Positions 9,755 through 21,700 of a stretch of DNA of 22,924 bases are shown one piece after another. The notes beneath the pieces are model-generated. The model did no database searches, was not told the DNA's origin, and saw nothing but the letters and a program-made list of their open reading frames with translations. The translations under genes and the position numbers were made by a program. Numbering within the stretch: position 1 is the first letter of the stretch; each line of letters begins with the position of its first letter. Source of the DNA: Guillardia theta CCMP2712 (lineage: Eukaryota; Cryptophyceae; Pyrenomonadales; Geminigeraceae); NCBI RefSeq assembly GCF_000315625.1, contig NW_005434665.1:305198-328121 (forward strand), in the 5' to 3' direction.

Positions 9755-10453
9755 ATGCTCGAGCAGCTCTACGGAAAGCACGCTGCCGCGCTCTATGCCC
9801 AGGTGCGGAGCTTCTCTCCCTCTTGTCCTGACCCCTTCTAAGTGCATGCCTCTCTGTCTTCCTCGTGGCTGCGAGTTAGTTGTCTGCTCTCGAACTGATT
9901 TCTTGACCTGTTGACTTGATTGGTCTGTGAAAACGAGAACTCTGGAAGATGTACTTCATGTATTCCTGTCGCTATGATTACTTTCCTGAATATCACAGCG
10001 AACACAATGATGACTCAATTCTGTATGCATCAGTGTGTTGACCTTTAGTTTTGCACTATGCGATCATTTGTGTGATTGACAGTTCGTTCTCTGGAGAGAT
10101 GTTTCCATGTTGTTGTGCTGCTTCCATTTGAATGCTTTGTGCTTCTTGGAACAGAATCCTTGTTTCATATTGTTCCTTTGTCATGTTCCTCGAAGGTCAA
10201 ATCTGTCTTGCTCTTCTAGCTCAAAATCATAAACTAGTACGAACGGAAGCTGACTCAGATCTCCAGGCCGCTGATTTCAACAAGACCGCAAGGTTCTACT
10301 ACATGAAGGCCCAGGATGCCTACTACCTTGCTAACGCCCAGGTGACTTTCTTGCTGATCTCTTCTGTGTAGACATCTCACTACTCGGCAGGCTTCTTACG
10401 ATGACTGGCGCCGTGCAAGGAGACAGTGGGATTACTTCTACCGCAGGAAGTAA
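9755..10453 (+). CDS. Small three-exon gene, 61-aa hypothetical protein
   Basis: I do not recognise this protein. Exons are 9755-9802 (48 nt), 10267-10341 (75 nt) and 10391-10453 (63 nt including TAA). Introns are 464 and 49 nt, both GT-AG, and every junction is phase 0. The start is the first ATG after an in-frame TGA at 9719-9721, in the context GCCGCCATG. The product is 61 aa, rich in Ala, Tyr and Gln at first (KHAAALYAQ, RFYYMKAQDAYYLANAQ), then strongly basic and aromatic (DDWRRARRQWDYFYRRK) at the C-terminus. It has no signal peptide or clear membrane segment; an amphipathic helix is possible. Exons 1 and 2 both end in an A-Q pair before the donor. An AATAAA follows 50 bases after the stop. 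The compact coherent reading across three exons and the stop directly after the basic tail are the main evidence. Confidence 0.6.
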
Positions 10454-10785
10454 ATCTCATTGTTTATTGCGCGCTAGGGACCACGTGGGTTTAAAAGTGT
10501 GGAATAAATCTGGGAGATCCACGTTTGGGTGCGAGAGAGAATGGCAGGGTCATTGGGAAGTGGTTGTGAGGCTGCTGCAACTCAAGTGGTTGGTGAGAAG
10601 CGGAGTAGAATCCAGGCCAGTGGATTGATGGCTGGCGAGATGTTTCCGTTGGAATCGAATGTGATCGAGCATGTCCAGCTGTTAGGTGTGTTCGTGCGCA
10701 AAGGAGAGGGGGTGGGAACAACATGCCTTTTCAAAGCACACATCTATATTTCGAGCACATCAATCATCAATAGCTTGACTTTAAA
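10454..10785. other. Convergent 3' spacer
   Basis: This spacer lies between the stop of the 61-aa gene and the stop of the laminin-B gene. Apart from the AATAAA at 10503-10508 and a TTTATT (minus-strand AATAAA) at 10463-10468, I see nothing recognisable. The open frames here lack domains and the composition is non-coding-like. Confidence 0.65.
10503..10508 (+). promoter_or_regulatory. Polyadenylation signal AATAAA for the 61-aa gene
   Basis: A canonical AATAAA lies 50 bases downstream of the TAA at 10451-10453, in the convergent spacer before the next minus-strand gene. Confidence 0.5.
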
Positions 10786-13700
10786 TTAGTATGGCAGTCT
10801 CGTACAAACAGAAGGTCCGGTAGCTGAGGTTAGATGGCAGTTCCAACCAGCTTCGGTGTAGCACGTCGACGAACAACCGTCGTTGTCCAGGTTGTTTCCG
10901 TCATCGCACTGCTCACGACCCTGAATAACTCCGTTGCCGCACAAGGATTGAGGATGATGGGTCTGAAAGACTGGGTCGGTTGGCTTGGTGACGCTCGAAG
11001 GATCTCGATTCTGCCAGGAAGTTGTTGTCGCGAAGTAGGGCGAAGGGCCAGGGCTGACTCGCAGCGGCACGCTGCTGCTCCTTGGCTGGTACACGGAAGC
11101 ATCGTTGGAGTTCGACACTGGGTAGCCGACAACGATGGACTCGAGCTCGATGCTGCCTTTGCCGGGGGGCGTCTTGATGGTGAAGTCAAAGGACCTCTGG
11201 GAGCTGCCAGCTTGTGTGCGGAGCAAACTTGCAAACTTGTTCCTCGGGATGACGATGCTGTCCACGTAGTAGCTCTGGGGAGAATATTGAGTGTAGTCCT
11301 TCAAGAACAAGTTGCCCAGATGCTCGCCATTCTCACCCGCCAACAGCTGGAGGTAGTTGTAGCCGTGAGGCCATTCCTTGTGCTGCTCCACGTATTCAGG
11401 GTATTCATATCGGATCACATCAATCTCCTCAGCAACGTAGGTCTCTTGATTGGACATTCCGCTCGAGATGGTTGTCTGTCCGCTGACCCCAGGGAAAGGG
11501 TGAATCGTGTACAGCGTGTTGCTAGTTGGAACGGAGGAAAAGGGAACATCGACCATCACATACTCTGTCGAGGTGCCCACTGAAGACCGAATGATAGTCC
11601 GAGTTTCCCCCACCGCACCGCCTGTATCCTTGAGAATCACTTGCAGATTGTATCCGACGCAAGACGGCTCAGAGGGCTTGGCAGTTGGCGCAGAGACATA
11701 GAAGCCGCCGGCAGCAGTGATGGTGATGCTCGCGATCTCTCCGTTGGAAACTGTGTAGGTTGCCTGTGCTCCTGAACCTCCGCCCCCCTCGAAAATGATC
11801 AGGCCGTTGACTGCACATCCGCTCATGGATCCTGAAATGTTCACAGAGGCCACCGATGTTGAGAGGGTGATCTTTCTGCCCACGTAAGAATCCTTGCTCA
11901 CGGCTGCGTGGCTGTCCAGGTAGAAGCTGGAAGTACTGGCTTGTGTCGTGACGACACTGCCAGTGACGTAGTTCGTCTCAAGAACCGTGAATTGCTGGTA
12001 CACAGTAGGAGGGCCTTGTCTGGGGTATCGCGTTCCTAGTACACCGCGACATTCGGGAAGCCCATCTCGGAGTTCACTAGTGCCATGGACGTTGGTGTAG
12101 GAAGCAGGGATAGCCTTGCTGCATGAATGCCACTTGATGTCATAAACATATCCGGACTTGATCGGCCTGGGGAATGTGGCGATTGCGATGGCACTAGCGC
12201 TGTAGTACTCTTGGATTTCGGCAATATACCAGATGCGATATATGGACGTCTGGTCGGGGATGACCTGCCATGGTTCGCTGACGTAAACAGTTCGACTGGC
12301 TCCATGATAACTGTCAATCAGTCTGGTTTGCCCAGCCCCTGTTCCATCTTCGATGGTCACGTACAGACCAGTGTACGCGTTGTTAGTACTTGAAGATGGA
12401 CGAGAAACCCCTCCCAGGAGCTGCATTTGATCCATGCCTTGTCCTTGGTTGAAACCTGCTGGGCCTTCAACATAGGCATATCCAAAGGAATAAAGGTGCG
12501 TCCAAGTTTGAGCTTGCGTCTGCAGCTGACCACGGACAACAGTCAAGTTGGCAGTGGAGCCTGAGGTGAAAACAACTGCTGTGACATACACTATTTCCTC
12601 CTTGGGCGACCCAGGGATCAAATTTCCTTTGTCTGTCAATCTCAAATACATATTTGGAATGATTCCCTTCGCATCTTGCACTACTAGATTCGTGGAAGCA
12701 ACACTGACGGAGTTTTCTAGATACGATTCCTTGAAACCGGCAAGTCCATCAGAGGGATACAAGTTGTTGTAGTATCCATCTCCAGCTAACTTGAGCACCC
12801 ATGCCTCGACATTCCTGGGACTGATTGAATTGGACCTGCCTGTCGCAGAATCCCAGGAGGAATAGATGGAAAGCTTTGCCCCAGGGTCGTTGCTGATGAC
12901 TTTGGCTGTACCATAAGTGTATGTCACTCTCAAGTCAACATTCTTGAGACAGTCTGTGACAAGGTTTTCATAAATTTGGAAAGGACGATATATTTTGTAC
13001 ACAGCATTCACTGTGAAACCTCGCTCCAAGGGTCGATCCAAATAAGCATATCTTGAAGTCGTGAACGAATTGATGACATATTGTTGAGTATTTGAGTCTT
13101 CCGAGATTTGAATGATCATTCCTGTGTAATAATTTTGTACAGACGATGACTGACTGTCTAAAATGACATAGGCATCTCCCAAGCTAGAAGCATTCTGTAA
13201 ATTCAGTCCTGATGAACCGACCAAACTTTCGCTGGTGATATCTGAGATCGTAGAACCGAGTGTTGCCATTCGAGCAAAGATGATATAAGTCGTAGATGAC
13301 GTTGGAGTCTTACCCAAAGGCGAGTCGAAGGTCAGAACGTAGTTGCTGCTATATCCCGCAACAGTCCTCGTATAAATATCGTCTCCCGTGGATGGATTTC
13401 CATCAATGTCGACGGTTATCTGCACTCCAACATAGAAATCCTGGACTGCAATACCTCCGCATGAAGCTGTCTGACATATTTGGATTACGCTGGAGTTGTA
13501 GACTTGAGATACTGTCCCTTCATACACGCCGACGTAGGAGGAAACATTATGCATCTCCCAAGTATTTTGAGCACCCAAGATTCTGACTTCATAGCCCACA
13601 TAAGCATTGGCATAGGTTGACGCTGAGCTATCGAATCGGACCATCTGGTTGTAACGAGTCTGAATGTATCCAACTTGCAGGTTTCCTGTTGCGCAGGTAA

Positions 13701-16700
13701 GTTGTGGATCAAGAGCAAGAGCAACAGATCCGGTTGAAGTTCCACCATCCCTTGAGTTCCTTGCAAACTGAGAGACGAGGTCTGCACTAATACGGTAATT
13801 GTTGGAGGTGCTAGGAGTTGCTGACAGCGTGGGATACAAGTATGCTGTTTTTGTTGCACCATTGTATCCTGAAATGGTAGCTGACAGTCCTGCAGCAGTT
13901 TCGAGGGTGGCTGTGATGACAGCGTTGCAACTATCTCCCGCAGCAAAGGAGATTGTTGGAGCACTATCATAACCCGTTCCTTTACTCACAAGGGTGACAG
14001 CATTCACAGCTCCACCGCTCACAGTATATGTGGCTGTGGCTCCAGTTCCTCCTCCATTGGAAATGATGAGAGTACCTGCGTTTGTGCATGTCGTTCCGCC
14101 ACTCTGAATATTGAGTGCTGAAAGGGGACCAGAGAAAAATATCTTCATGCCAACGTAGATATTGTTGACAGCAGAGGATGTACTACTCAGCTGTACATGG
14201 TCAGTGCTGCCCGCCTGCAAGTACCCGGTTGCACATGGGGAATCTTCCGTGCAAGTATCGATCGTGCTGGAATCAGGATCGACACAATCGTTTGTAATGC
14301 AATTCGAATAGGCGGACACTGCCAAAGTTGCATCAGCATTGTCAATTCTGTGGGTTTGAGGACAACACTCTGTACCATCTGAGTTCTTGTAAACCCACAT
14401 GCTTCCCATGTCAGAAACAGTATCCTTGTCGACCCTCATTACACTGAGGCCATCTTCGACACCATCATAAGCAAATTTCGACCTCACTGCCTGACCAACA
14501 TGACGAGTGACGTATCGAACGTGTTGCTGCCATGTTGCTGCCACGAAAATTGTAACATCACCGGCAGGTAGAGGGAAATTTGGCTGTTTGAAAAAGTAGG
14601 AATTAGGTCTTTCGAGCGATGTGCGAATATAAGGTCCAGAATTGATAGATTGCATGAAACAATGCAAGAGAGGGAATGACAAGGTAAGAGGACTGATTCT
14701 TGAGGCTCCCTCTGCATTTTGACTGAATGCATTTGAAGCGGGCGATGCATAGAGATACAACTTTATCTGATCATTACTGGTCATGTTGATGAGTTTGTCA
14801 CGAGGAATTCTCAGAGTGTCCGTGTAGTTCACCACGGTATTTCCCATCGTCCACCGGTTGTCGGCAGGAATACAGTGAGATGGAGCCACTGGAGAAGTTG
14901 TATCACAATTCGTGACATTGACAAAGGGGATGGGAGACGGCTCAGGTCCAAAAGAAGTCGTTGAGTACATGGGATTGCCTTGCATGTGACTGCGCAGACT
15001 TTCAAATGATTCCTTCCTGAACAGATCTCCAATCTTCGTGAAATTCTCATCGTATACACTGATGTATTTGTTCAGCGAGAAGATGTCTGCTCCTACTGTC
15101 ACGCTGAAGGAGGCATCACCCGATGGACTTCCCATACTCCCAGGGGGCACTCTGTAAATGACGGAGACATTCAAAGGGTCAGATCCTGGCACGCTGGCAG
15201 AGGCTGAGAATCGATAATCGGTAGCATACTTTTTCGTGTAACAGATGCCGGCAGTGAATCTCAACCTCAAGGATCGAAAGATCACTTTTCCATCGAGTTC
15301 ACACCCGATGCAAGCTGTGTTGTTCCCACAGTCATTAGATCCTGAGCCAAAGTTGCAATGAAATGTCGCTCCACCACCACCAACTCCTGTGAAAGTATTT
15401 GGGACACTACCATCTTTAAAGGATCGAAACGTGAACTTGAGCTGACCATCAGCAGAGTACTGCATCATTCTATCTTGCGAAATTGCGATTGAGTCTATGT
15501 AAGGAGTACTTTCTGAAAATTGAACTGGGCCCTCCATATCATTTCCAGGCATCCATGGCTTGCAATGAGTGTTCTCCTTGCCGTAAACTCCAGGTTCGAC
15601 AACGTCATTTCGACCTCCCCTAAAACCCTTCTGTTCAGGTCTGTAACCAAGTGGATTGTTAGGGTCTGCAGGCATCCCAGTGCAACCTGTTTCTGGCCCA
15701 TACGCATTGTAAGGATACTGCCCTTCATACATATACGACAGGTTCCCACTGAAAAGAGCACCAAGGTAAACTCCATCTTCACCATACACATGGATGCTTG
15801 TGCCAGGGCTGGCAATATCTCCCTGCGCCTCCACGGTCAAGGATGCAGAAGAGCAGATCTCGGGAACGGAACCGAAGTAGTAGTCCTTGACAAACGGCAT
15901 GCGAATAGGAATACCCTTGATTCCAATGTTCTGATTTTTGGTTGCGGTTGTCCAAGATGCCGGTTCATTCAGTCCAGGTCCCTCAAAATCATACGAGCAC
16001 CGAGAGAATCCGCTATTGTATTGACCAATTCCACCACCCTTGCAGCGATCCACATTTGGTGGAACGAAGTATGGTCTTCCTTCATTATAATCAGTTCCTT
16101 GAACGATTTGTGCTGCCGTCGACAAGTCATACGGTCTCGCAAAATTGCTTGGACAGTCGCCAGCCATGCAGCAATAAGCATCAGGAGATTGCATGCAACC
16201 TGGCCGATCAAACACAATTTCATAGTAGTCGTTACTAACGCAAGTTTTGGAAGTGCAACATGTTTGCGAAGCAGCAGGAGGGCTTGTCGAGCTGGAGTTC
16301 ACCAAAGTGCCATTTATGAGTGTTTGAACTTGACTTGTTTCACCTCCTTTGTTGAGAGATCCTTCAATGATAGAAACGTTCCTCAGCCAAGTTGCCTCGT
16401 TTCCAGGAAAATATGAACCTCTGATCCAAATTCCAGTCATAGTTTGTAAGCACTTAATGAATTCGTGCTTCGTTGGATTTCTGGACACCAATTTACCATC
16501 TCGCGGGAGCTTTACATTGACCATTTCCCATTGAGAACCATTCCTGGAAGTGAACGTTTCATCAAGGCGAACATTGTACAGGTGGCTGAGGTAAGTTGGA
16601 TCCTCACTGAATACACCCTTGATGCCCATAGTGAACTTCTTCTTGCTAGACACTAATTGCACATCATATGCAGGCATCGGAGGTAAACCCATGGATTCAT

Positions 16701-17116
16701 ACTCGTAATGCCCGAGGTTGTATGTCAACCACCTATCGTTAACATCATTAGAGTTTCAAACAACAAAACATGCATATTTACCCATTGTAGGCTAAGGTCA
16801 TATCACCAGGGAGAAAAGTGCTTGGAGATGCAAAATACCAGATGCCGTTGGTGACCTGACTGGAATCCATAGCTGCAAGAGATTCGCCTTCTAGAAACAA
16901 TCCTTGTTGCGACCAGCCAGCTCCCTGATGAAAAGTCACGGCATCAGTGAAGTTAAATGTAGACAGGTTGGCACAGCAAACCTGTATGGTCCAATTCTGT
17001 AGTCCGAGAAAGAAATCCGAAACTGTTAGTACGTCTCCGGGCATTCCCATCGCTGACTTGTTGACGACAAGGAGAGATACCAAAAAAAGATATGCTGCGA
17101 AATGATTGATACGCAT
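10786..17116 (-). CDS. Giant secreted protein: laminin-B domain, repeat modules, C-terminal DUF4215-type Cys motif
   Basis: Exons are 17116-16782 and 16732-10786, with a 49-nt GT-AG intron (16781-16733) joining LAYN-G-WLTYNLG; the product is 2,093 aa. The start at 17116 gives a signal peptide (MRINHFAAYLFLVSLLVVNK). Residues about 92-235 match the laminin B (domain IV) pattern: WYFASPSTFLPGD, then AYNGWLTYNLG, then PTKHEFIKCLQTMTGIWIRG. The middle has many sequons and repeated modules of the form Y-x-G-x-x-I ... I-x-x-Y ... V ... P ... Y-x-I, for example GQTRLIDSYHGASRTVYV and GETRTIIRSSVGTSTEYV. Two longer modules read GGGTGATATYTVSGGAV and GGGGSGAQATYTVSNGEI. The last 52 residues read CGNGVIQGREQCDDGNN then DGCSSTC, the DUF4215/Myxococcus-type cysteine motif. 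It is probably an extracellular, matrix-like or cell-surface adhesive protein; that role is inferred. There is no transmembrane segment near the C-terminus. A 5.9-kb uninterrupted exon contrasts with the intron-rich neighbours. Confidence 0.88.
11640..11850 (-). repeat. Gly-rich repeat module, copy 2 (within laminin-B gene)
   Basis: This is the partner of the module at about 13905-14125; see that entry. In this copy the module interrupts a Y-V-G-R-K-I ... Y-T-I unit, showing that one repeat type is nested inside another. Confidence 0.75.
13905..14125 (-). repeat. Gly-rich repeat module, copy 1 (within laminin-B gene)
   Basis: It encodes CTNAGTLIISNGGGTGATA, TYTVSGGAVNAVTLVSKG and TGYDSAPTISF. 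A second copy in the same protein lies at about 11640-11850 (CAVNGLIIFEGGGGSGAQA, TYTVSNGEIASITITAAGG, YVSAPT). The two copies share the order Cys, I-I, Gly-run, A-T-Y-T-V and S-A-P-T. Confidence 0.8.
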
Positions 17117-18587
17117 ATTGACCAAGTAGTCTTGTGACAGACGAGCTTTCTTTCGCCTCCTGCACTCAGCAGAAGTTTTCCGTCTGCACCTCAAGAACGA
17201 ACAAGGGTGCAGTGTCTTTGTGTTACAAACTGAGCGATGGCAGTAGAAAGAGAGGATCAACTAAGGACAAAGTGCAACAAGAGCAGCCAAGCAAAGAGAC
17301 AGAGAGAGAGAGAGAGAGAAGTCCTATCCTCTTGTGACACCTCAACCCTTCAACGCCGCGCTGAAACCATGGCGCATACTCAGGGGTGAAACGGATAGGG
17401 TTAGGGGTTCTTAGCCTGGGGTGGCGTGGGTGGCTATCTTCTCAAGTACCCCGTCCTGCTACTCACAAAGGAAGGGTGAGGGATGTGGCTAAGGAAACGG
17501 TTGGGAGCAATGAGGTAGGGGGGAGATGGGAAGATGAGGGTCGGGTAGGGCTTAAATAAATTAGTAGGTCCGCAATGTTGTTCTAGCAAGGATAATGTAT
17601 GCTACCGACCTTGGGTGGTCAAAATCTCTTTTTAAAGCCACCCCGACGGCGGTTGAATTATCCTTTGCTGCTATCAAGTGAGCCTGCCCCGGACCGGGGC
17701 TACCGTACTGGGCGCGGCCCGGCGTCCCACCGTCTACCCGGCACTGGCTTGACTGGCAGCTTCAGTGGAGCCCGGCCTAGTAACTTTGAAACGCTCGGAG
17801 CGGCAGCCCGGCCGGCGGCGTGACTCGGATCGGACCGGTCACCGTCCGAGTCCTGCCACTGTGACACCAGCCAGCCTGTGACACGCCGGTCAGTCGGCGA
17901 GACGGTGACCGCCTTAACGGGGCCGTACTCTTACTCAGTCAGGCTGAGTATTTTGAGGAGTCAGACCCCTCAGAGTCTCATCAGGCTGCCGGGCCGCAAG
18001 CCGGGTAAAACCGTTACAATATGACAAGCGAAAACATAACCGCCAAAAATTCCGCCCTGCATTTTTAACAAAAGTTTCAAAAGTTGTATTAAAATTTCAA
18101 ATTTTTAGATAATTAATTATAGTTGCAAGACCAAAAGAATGAGGGAACCCCACCTACGCAGGTAAACATTGTGTCGATGACGCAGCCACGCGGCAGGCAT
18201 GGCAGTGGAAGAGGAAAATGCAATGGGATGCAATGCAGAAGATATGGTAGACACCGAAGCAACGATGTTTCAGAGAGAAAATTTACCTGGAAAATGTGTG
18301 ATGCATGTTTAGGGTGCTAAAATCCATGTGATGTAATGAGAGTTCTGGAATTGATACTGGGAGTTAGTTTGGATAGAAAGGAACGGTTCATTATGATCGG
18401 ATAATTGTTTAGTTCGATGTTAGATTCCTGATTCGCTGAATTCTTACGAATATTTTGTTCAGATTGAAGAAATTCATCTTCTTGTCAAGTTCTGCGAAGA
18501 ATTTGATTCGCCCTCAAGATTTGTGCTTACGCAGCAGCCACTTGATCTTTGAAGGTTGGCGTGCGGCGGCAGAGGGTTTTAGCAAAG
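17117..18587. other. Divergent spacer between laminin-B and AP-3 delta genes
   Basis: About 1.5 kb lies upstream of both genes and should hold both promoters. It contains an (AG)n run (17301-17319), a stretch around 17393-17410 with GGGTTAGGGG, a GC-rich hairpin block (about 17684-18010, listed separately), then AT-rich DNA (about 18055-18120) with AAAGTTTCAAAAG and AATTAATTA. From about 18460 the sequence probably becomes the 5' leader of the AP-3 gene. No coding gene was recognised here; the short open frames lack domains. Confidence 0.65.
17684..18010. repeat. GC-rich hairpin-rich block
   Basis: Perfect inverted repeats include CGGTCACCGTC (17836-17846) with GACGGTGACCG (17901-17911), and TACTCAG (17932-17938) with CTGAGTA (17944-17950). 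CTGTGACAC is directly repeated at 17859-17867 and 17876-17884. TCGGACCG (17830-17837) and GTCCGAGTCC (17844-17853) also occur as a pair in the other divergent spacer (9537-9544 and 9565-9574). No terminal repeats or ORF of a transposon were seen. Confidence 0.6.
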
Positions 18588-18685
18588 GTAAGTTGTATGA
18601 TCTTTCACGAATTTTCTTTCTGTTCTACCTCTTTGCTCTTTCAACGTATTGCAGTGACATGCACTACCAATGACTTTCTTTTCAG
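18588..18685 (+). other. Probable 5' UTR intron of the AP-3 delta gene
   Basis: A strong donor (AAAG then GTAAGT at 18588) and an acceptor with a pyrimidine tract (CTTTTCAG ending at 18685) enclose 98 nt with ATGAC near the 3' end. The acceptor is 20 bases before the ATG. Splicing is predicted only from signals. Confidence 0.6.
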
Positions 18686-18705
18686 TCTGAAGGGATCAAT
18701 TGAAA

Positions 18706-21700
18706 ATGTTCGAGAAGACGCTTTCGGATCTTGTGAAGGGTCTTAGATCCAACAAGCGACGTGAAGCAGAGTATGTATCCAAATGTATTGCAGAGATCAA
18801 GGAAGAGCTTCAAAGCAAAGACAAGAGTCATACTGTCAAGGCCAACGCGGTGGTAAAGCTGGCTTATTTGCAAATGCTCGGATATGATATGCAATGGGCT
18901 TCCTTTCACATTGTCGAAGTGATGTCATCTCCTGGTTTTGCTCAAAAGCGTTTAGGATATCTTGGTGCTTCCGTATCCTTTAATGATGAAACAGAAGTGG
19001 TGTTACTCTGCACAAACATGTTCAAGAAGGACTTCCAAGATGCTAGCCCATTCGTAGTTGGCCTTGCCATCAATTGCTTGGCCAATATCTGCACCACAGA
19101 TCTTGCGCGAGACCTGGTTGCTGATGTTGTGCAGCTCATGAACAGCAACAGGGCTTATGTTAGGAAGAAGGCAGTTCTGGTCATGTACAAGATTTTTCTA
19201 AAGTTCCCTGACGCTCTCCGACCTTCGTTCCCCAAACTCAAGGAGAAATTGGAAGACAGGGATACTTCGACGGTATCATGCGCTGTCAACGTGATTTGCG
19301 AGTTGGCCAGGAAAAACCCTCAGAATTATCTTGCGCTAGCTCCCATCTTCTTCAAACTACTCACGCACACAGCGAACAATTGGATGCTAATCAAAATCGT
19401 CAAACTTCTAGGAGCACTATGTCCTCTGGAACCACGCTTAGGCAAGAAATTGGTCGAACCTCTTACCAATTTGATTAATACCACACCTGCAAAATCGCTT
19501 CTTTATGAGGCAATCCATACAGTGTCAGTTGGTATGACCCCTCATTTGGAAATTGTTCAGCTTTCGATGGAAAAGTTGAAGGATTTTGTTGAGGATGAAG
19601 ATCAAAATCTGAAATATCTTGGCTTGTTGGCTATGGGAAATTTCATGAAGGTCCATCCAAGGATTGTAGCTGAGCACAAAACAATGATTCTCAAATGTTT
19701 GAATGATGAAGATATCACGATTCGCCATCGCGCCCTTGATTTGGTTTCAGGGATGGTTACCAAGAAGAATCTACAAGATATTGTTCGTATTCTTATGGAG
19801 CACGTTGACAACTCTGAGGGAAGTTTTCGGCATGATCTCGTCGACAAGATAATCGAGGTGTCGTCAGCAAATGGATACGCTGCGGTTACCAACTTCGAAT
19901 GGTACATCACGACTTTGTGCAAGCTCGCCAGAGTTCCGGGTGTTTGTAACGGTCTGAATTTGAAGAACCAGCTGATGGACGTCATCATTCGTGTCAGAGC
20001 TGTTCGTGAATTTGGAGTTGCGGCTATGGTTGACATTCTCCGCGACATTGACATGTTGTCTCAGTGCAGCAGGGATCCTACCTCAGCTGAGGTGATGTAT
20101 GCTGCTGCCTGGTTGGTAGGAGAGTTCTCTGACCTGCTCGAGGACTCAAAGAGAGCTGGAGTTATGGATTCTCTTCTCTCCAAGAGGGTGATGTGTCTCC
20201 CAGAACATGTACAAAGTGTGTACCTGCACAGTGCTTTGAAGATTTACGTCAGTGCTTCCAAAGGCTTCTCACCAACAGGAAATCTCCTAGAGGATGAAAG
20301 CATCTCGAATCACACTGGAGATCTCCTCTCCCAAGCTGAGACTGCCTCATCCCAACTGGGGGAAGCGGCTGCAAACCCGCAGAATGACTTGGACCTTCTC
20401 CTAGGCTCTGATCTTCCTCCGATGCAACAAGCACCTCAAGTCGCTGAAGCTGCCGCAGTCCCTTCAGGTGCCGTACAAGCGAGGCCAGCGAATGTCCCCT
20501 CTGCTCAGCTATACAACATCTTGGACGAACGGCTTCCGGCTTTTGAGAAGAGCACGCTGCTGGAGGTGCAAGAGCGAGCCTGTATCTGTCATCACCTTTT
20601 GGAACTTGTAAAGGAAGCAGAATCTCTTGGATCCGAGACCATTCTTCAAAGCCAGTTCGAGTCGATGTTTCTGGACGAGCTGAAGCCCGTGGCACCCAAA
20701 GCTCAGTCAAAAGTGCCAGTTCCTGAAGGCCTTGACCTTGATGCAAGAATCCATGACGTTGAACTAGAGGATGAGCCAACAGAAGATGAAAGTGAGCACT
20801 CAGCAAATGAGCAAGATGAGGACAGCGATGGCGAGAAGAAGAAGAAGAAGAAGAAGGAAAAAAGTTCAGGATGGAGTGAAAATGACTTCATGGGCTCAGA
20901 CAAGTTTGCAATTAAACCATCCAAGAAGGAACTGAAGAAGATGCAGAAACAAGCTGAGAAGGAACGCAAGAAGAGAATCACGGATCCGTTCTATCTTGGT
21001 GCCAAGACCGCATCAGAGGAGCAAGCTGTCTTGCTTGATGCTCAGGAAGTGGAGGCTATTCCGATCTTCCATCTCAGTGATGATGAAGAGGGGGGCAAGA
21101 AGAAGAAGCGAAAAAGCAAGAAGAAGAAGAATGACAGTGACGAGGATGACGGGCAGGACGAGCCGTCAACTCCGAACTCTTCGAATGCTCCTCTTGTACA
21201 CATGGGATACGAAATGCCTGACGCGGATGGCGATGACGAGGATGCCAACGAAGACGCAGGAGCATCGCGAGATGAACTTGCTGCCAAGCTTAATGTGGAC
21301 TTGTCGAAGCCCCTGAAGGCATCTGAGGTCCTTCCTACCATCAAACAATATGAACGCAAGTCGCGATATGAAATTGAAGAGGAAGAGAGGAAGAAGAAGA
21401 AGAAGGAGAAGAAGGAGAAGGAGAAAATGAAGAAGGAGAAGAAGGACAAGAAGAGCAAGGAACACGAAGATGATACGAATTCAAAAGATGATCTGTTGGA
21501 TTTTGAAAAGCTCTCAGAGGACAACAAGGATTCAGAGCAAAAGGATGACTTGTTAGATGAAATTTCATCTTCCAAGCCGTCAGCGCCAGTACAGAATCGA
21601 TCGGCCTTGGTTGCCTCTGACGACCTTGATCTCCTTTTTGAGACAAAATCTGCATCATTGCCGGAGGAAGTTGTGGTGAGTGGGTGACGAAGAATATCCA

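Noticed and set aside
17393-17410. Telomere-like AGGGTTAGGGGTT
   Set aside because: Only about two imperfect units lie inside a gene spacer, far too short to call an interstitial telomere.
17599-17823. Open frame of 74 codons in the divergent spacer
   Set aside because: It runs into the GC-rich hairpin block, has no recognisable motif and no splice partners.
19525-20054. Minus-strand open frames inside the AP-3 gene
   Set aside because: They are antisense to well-conserved adaptin coding sequence.
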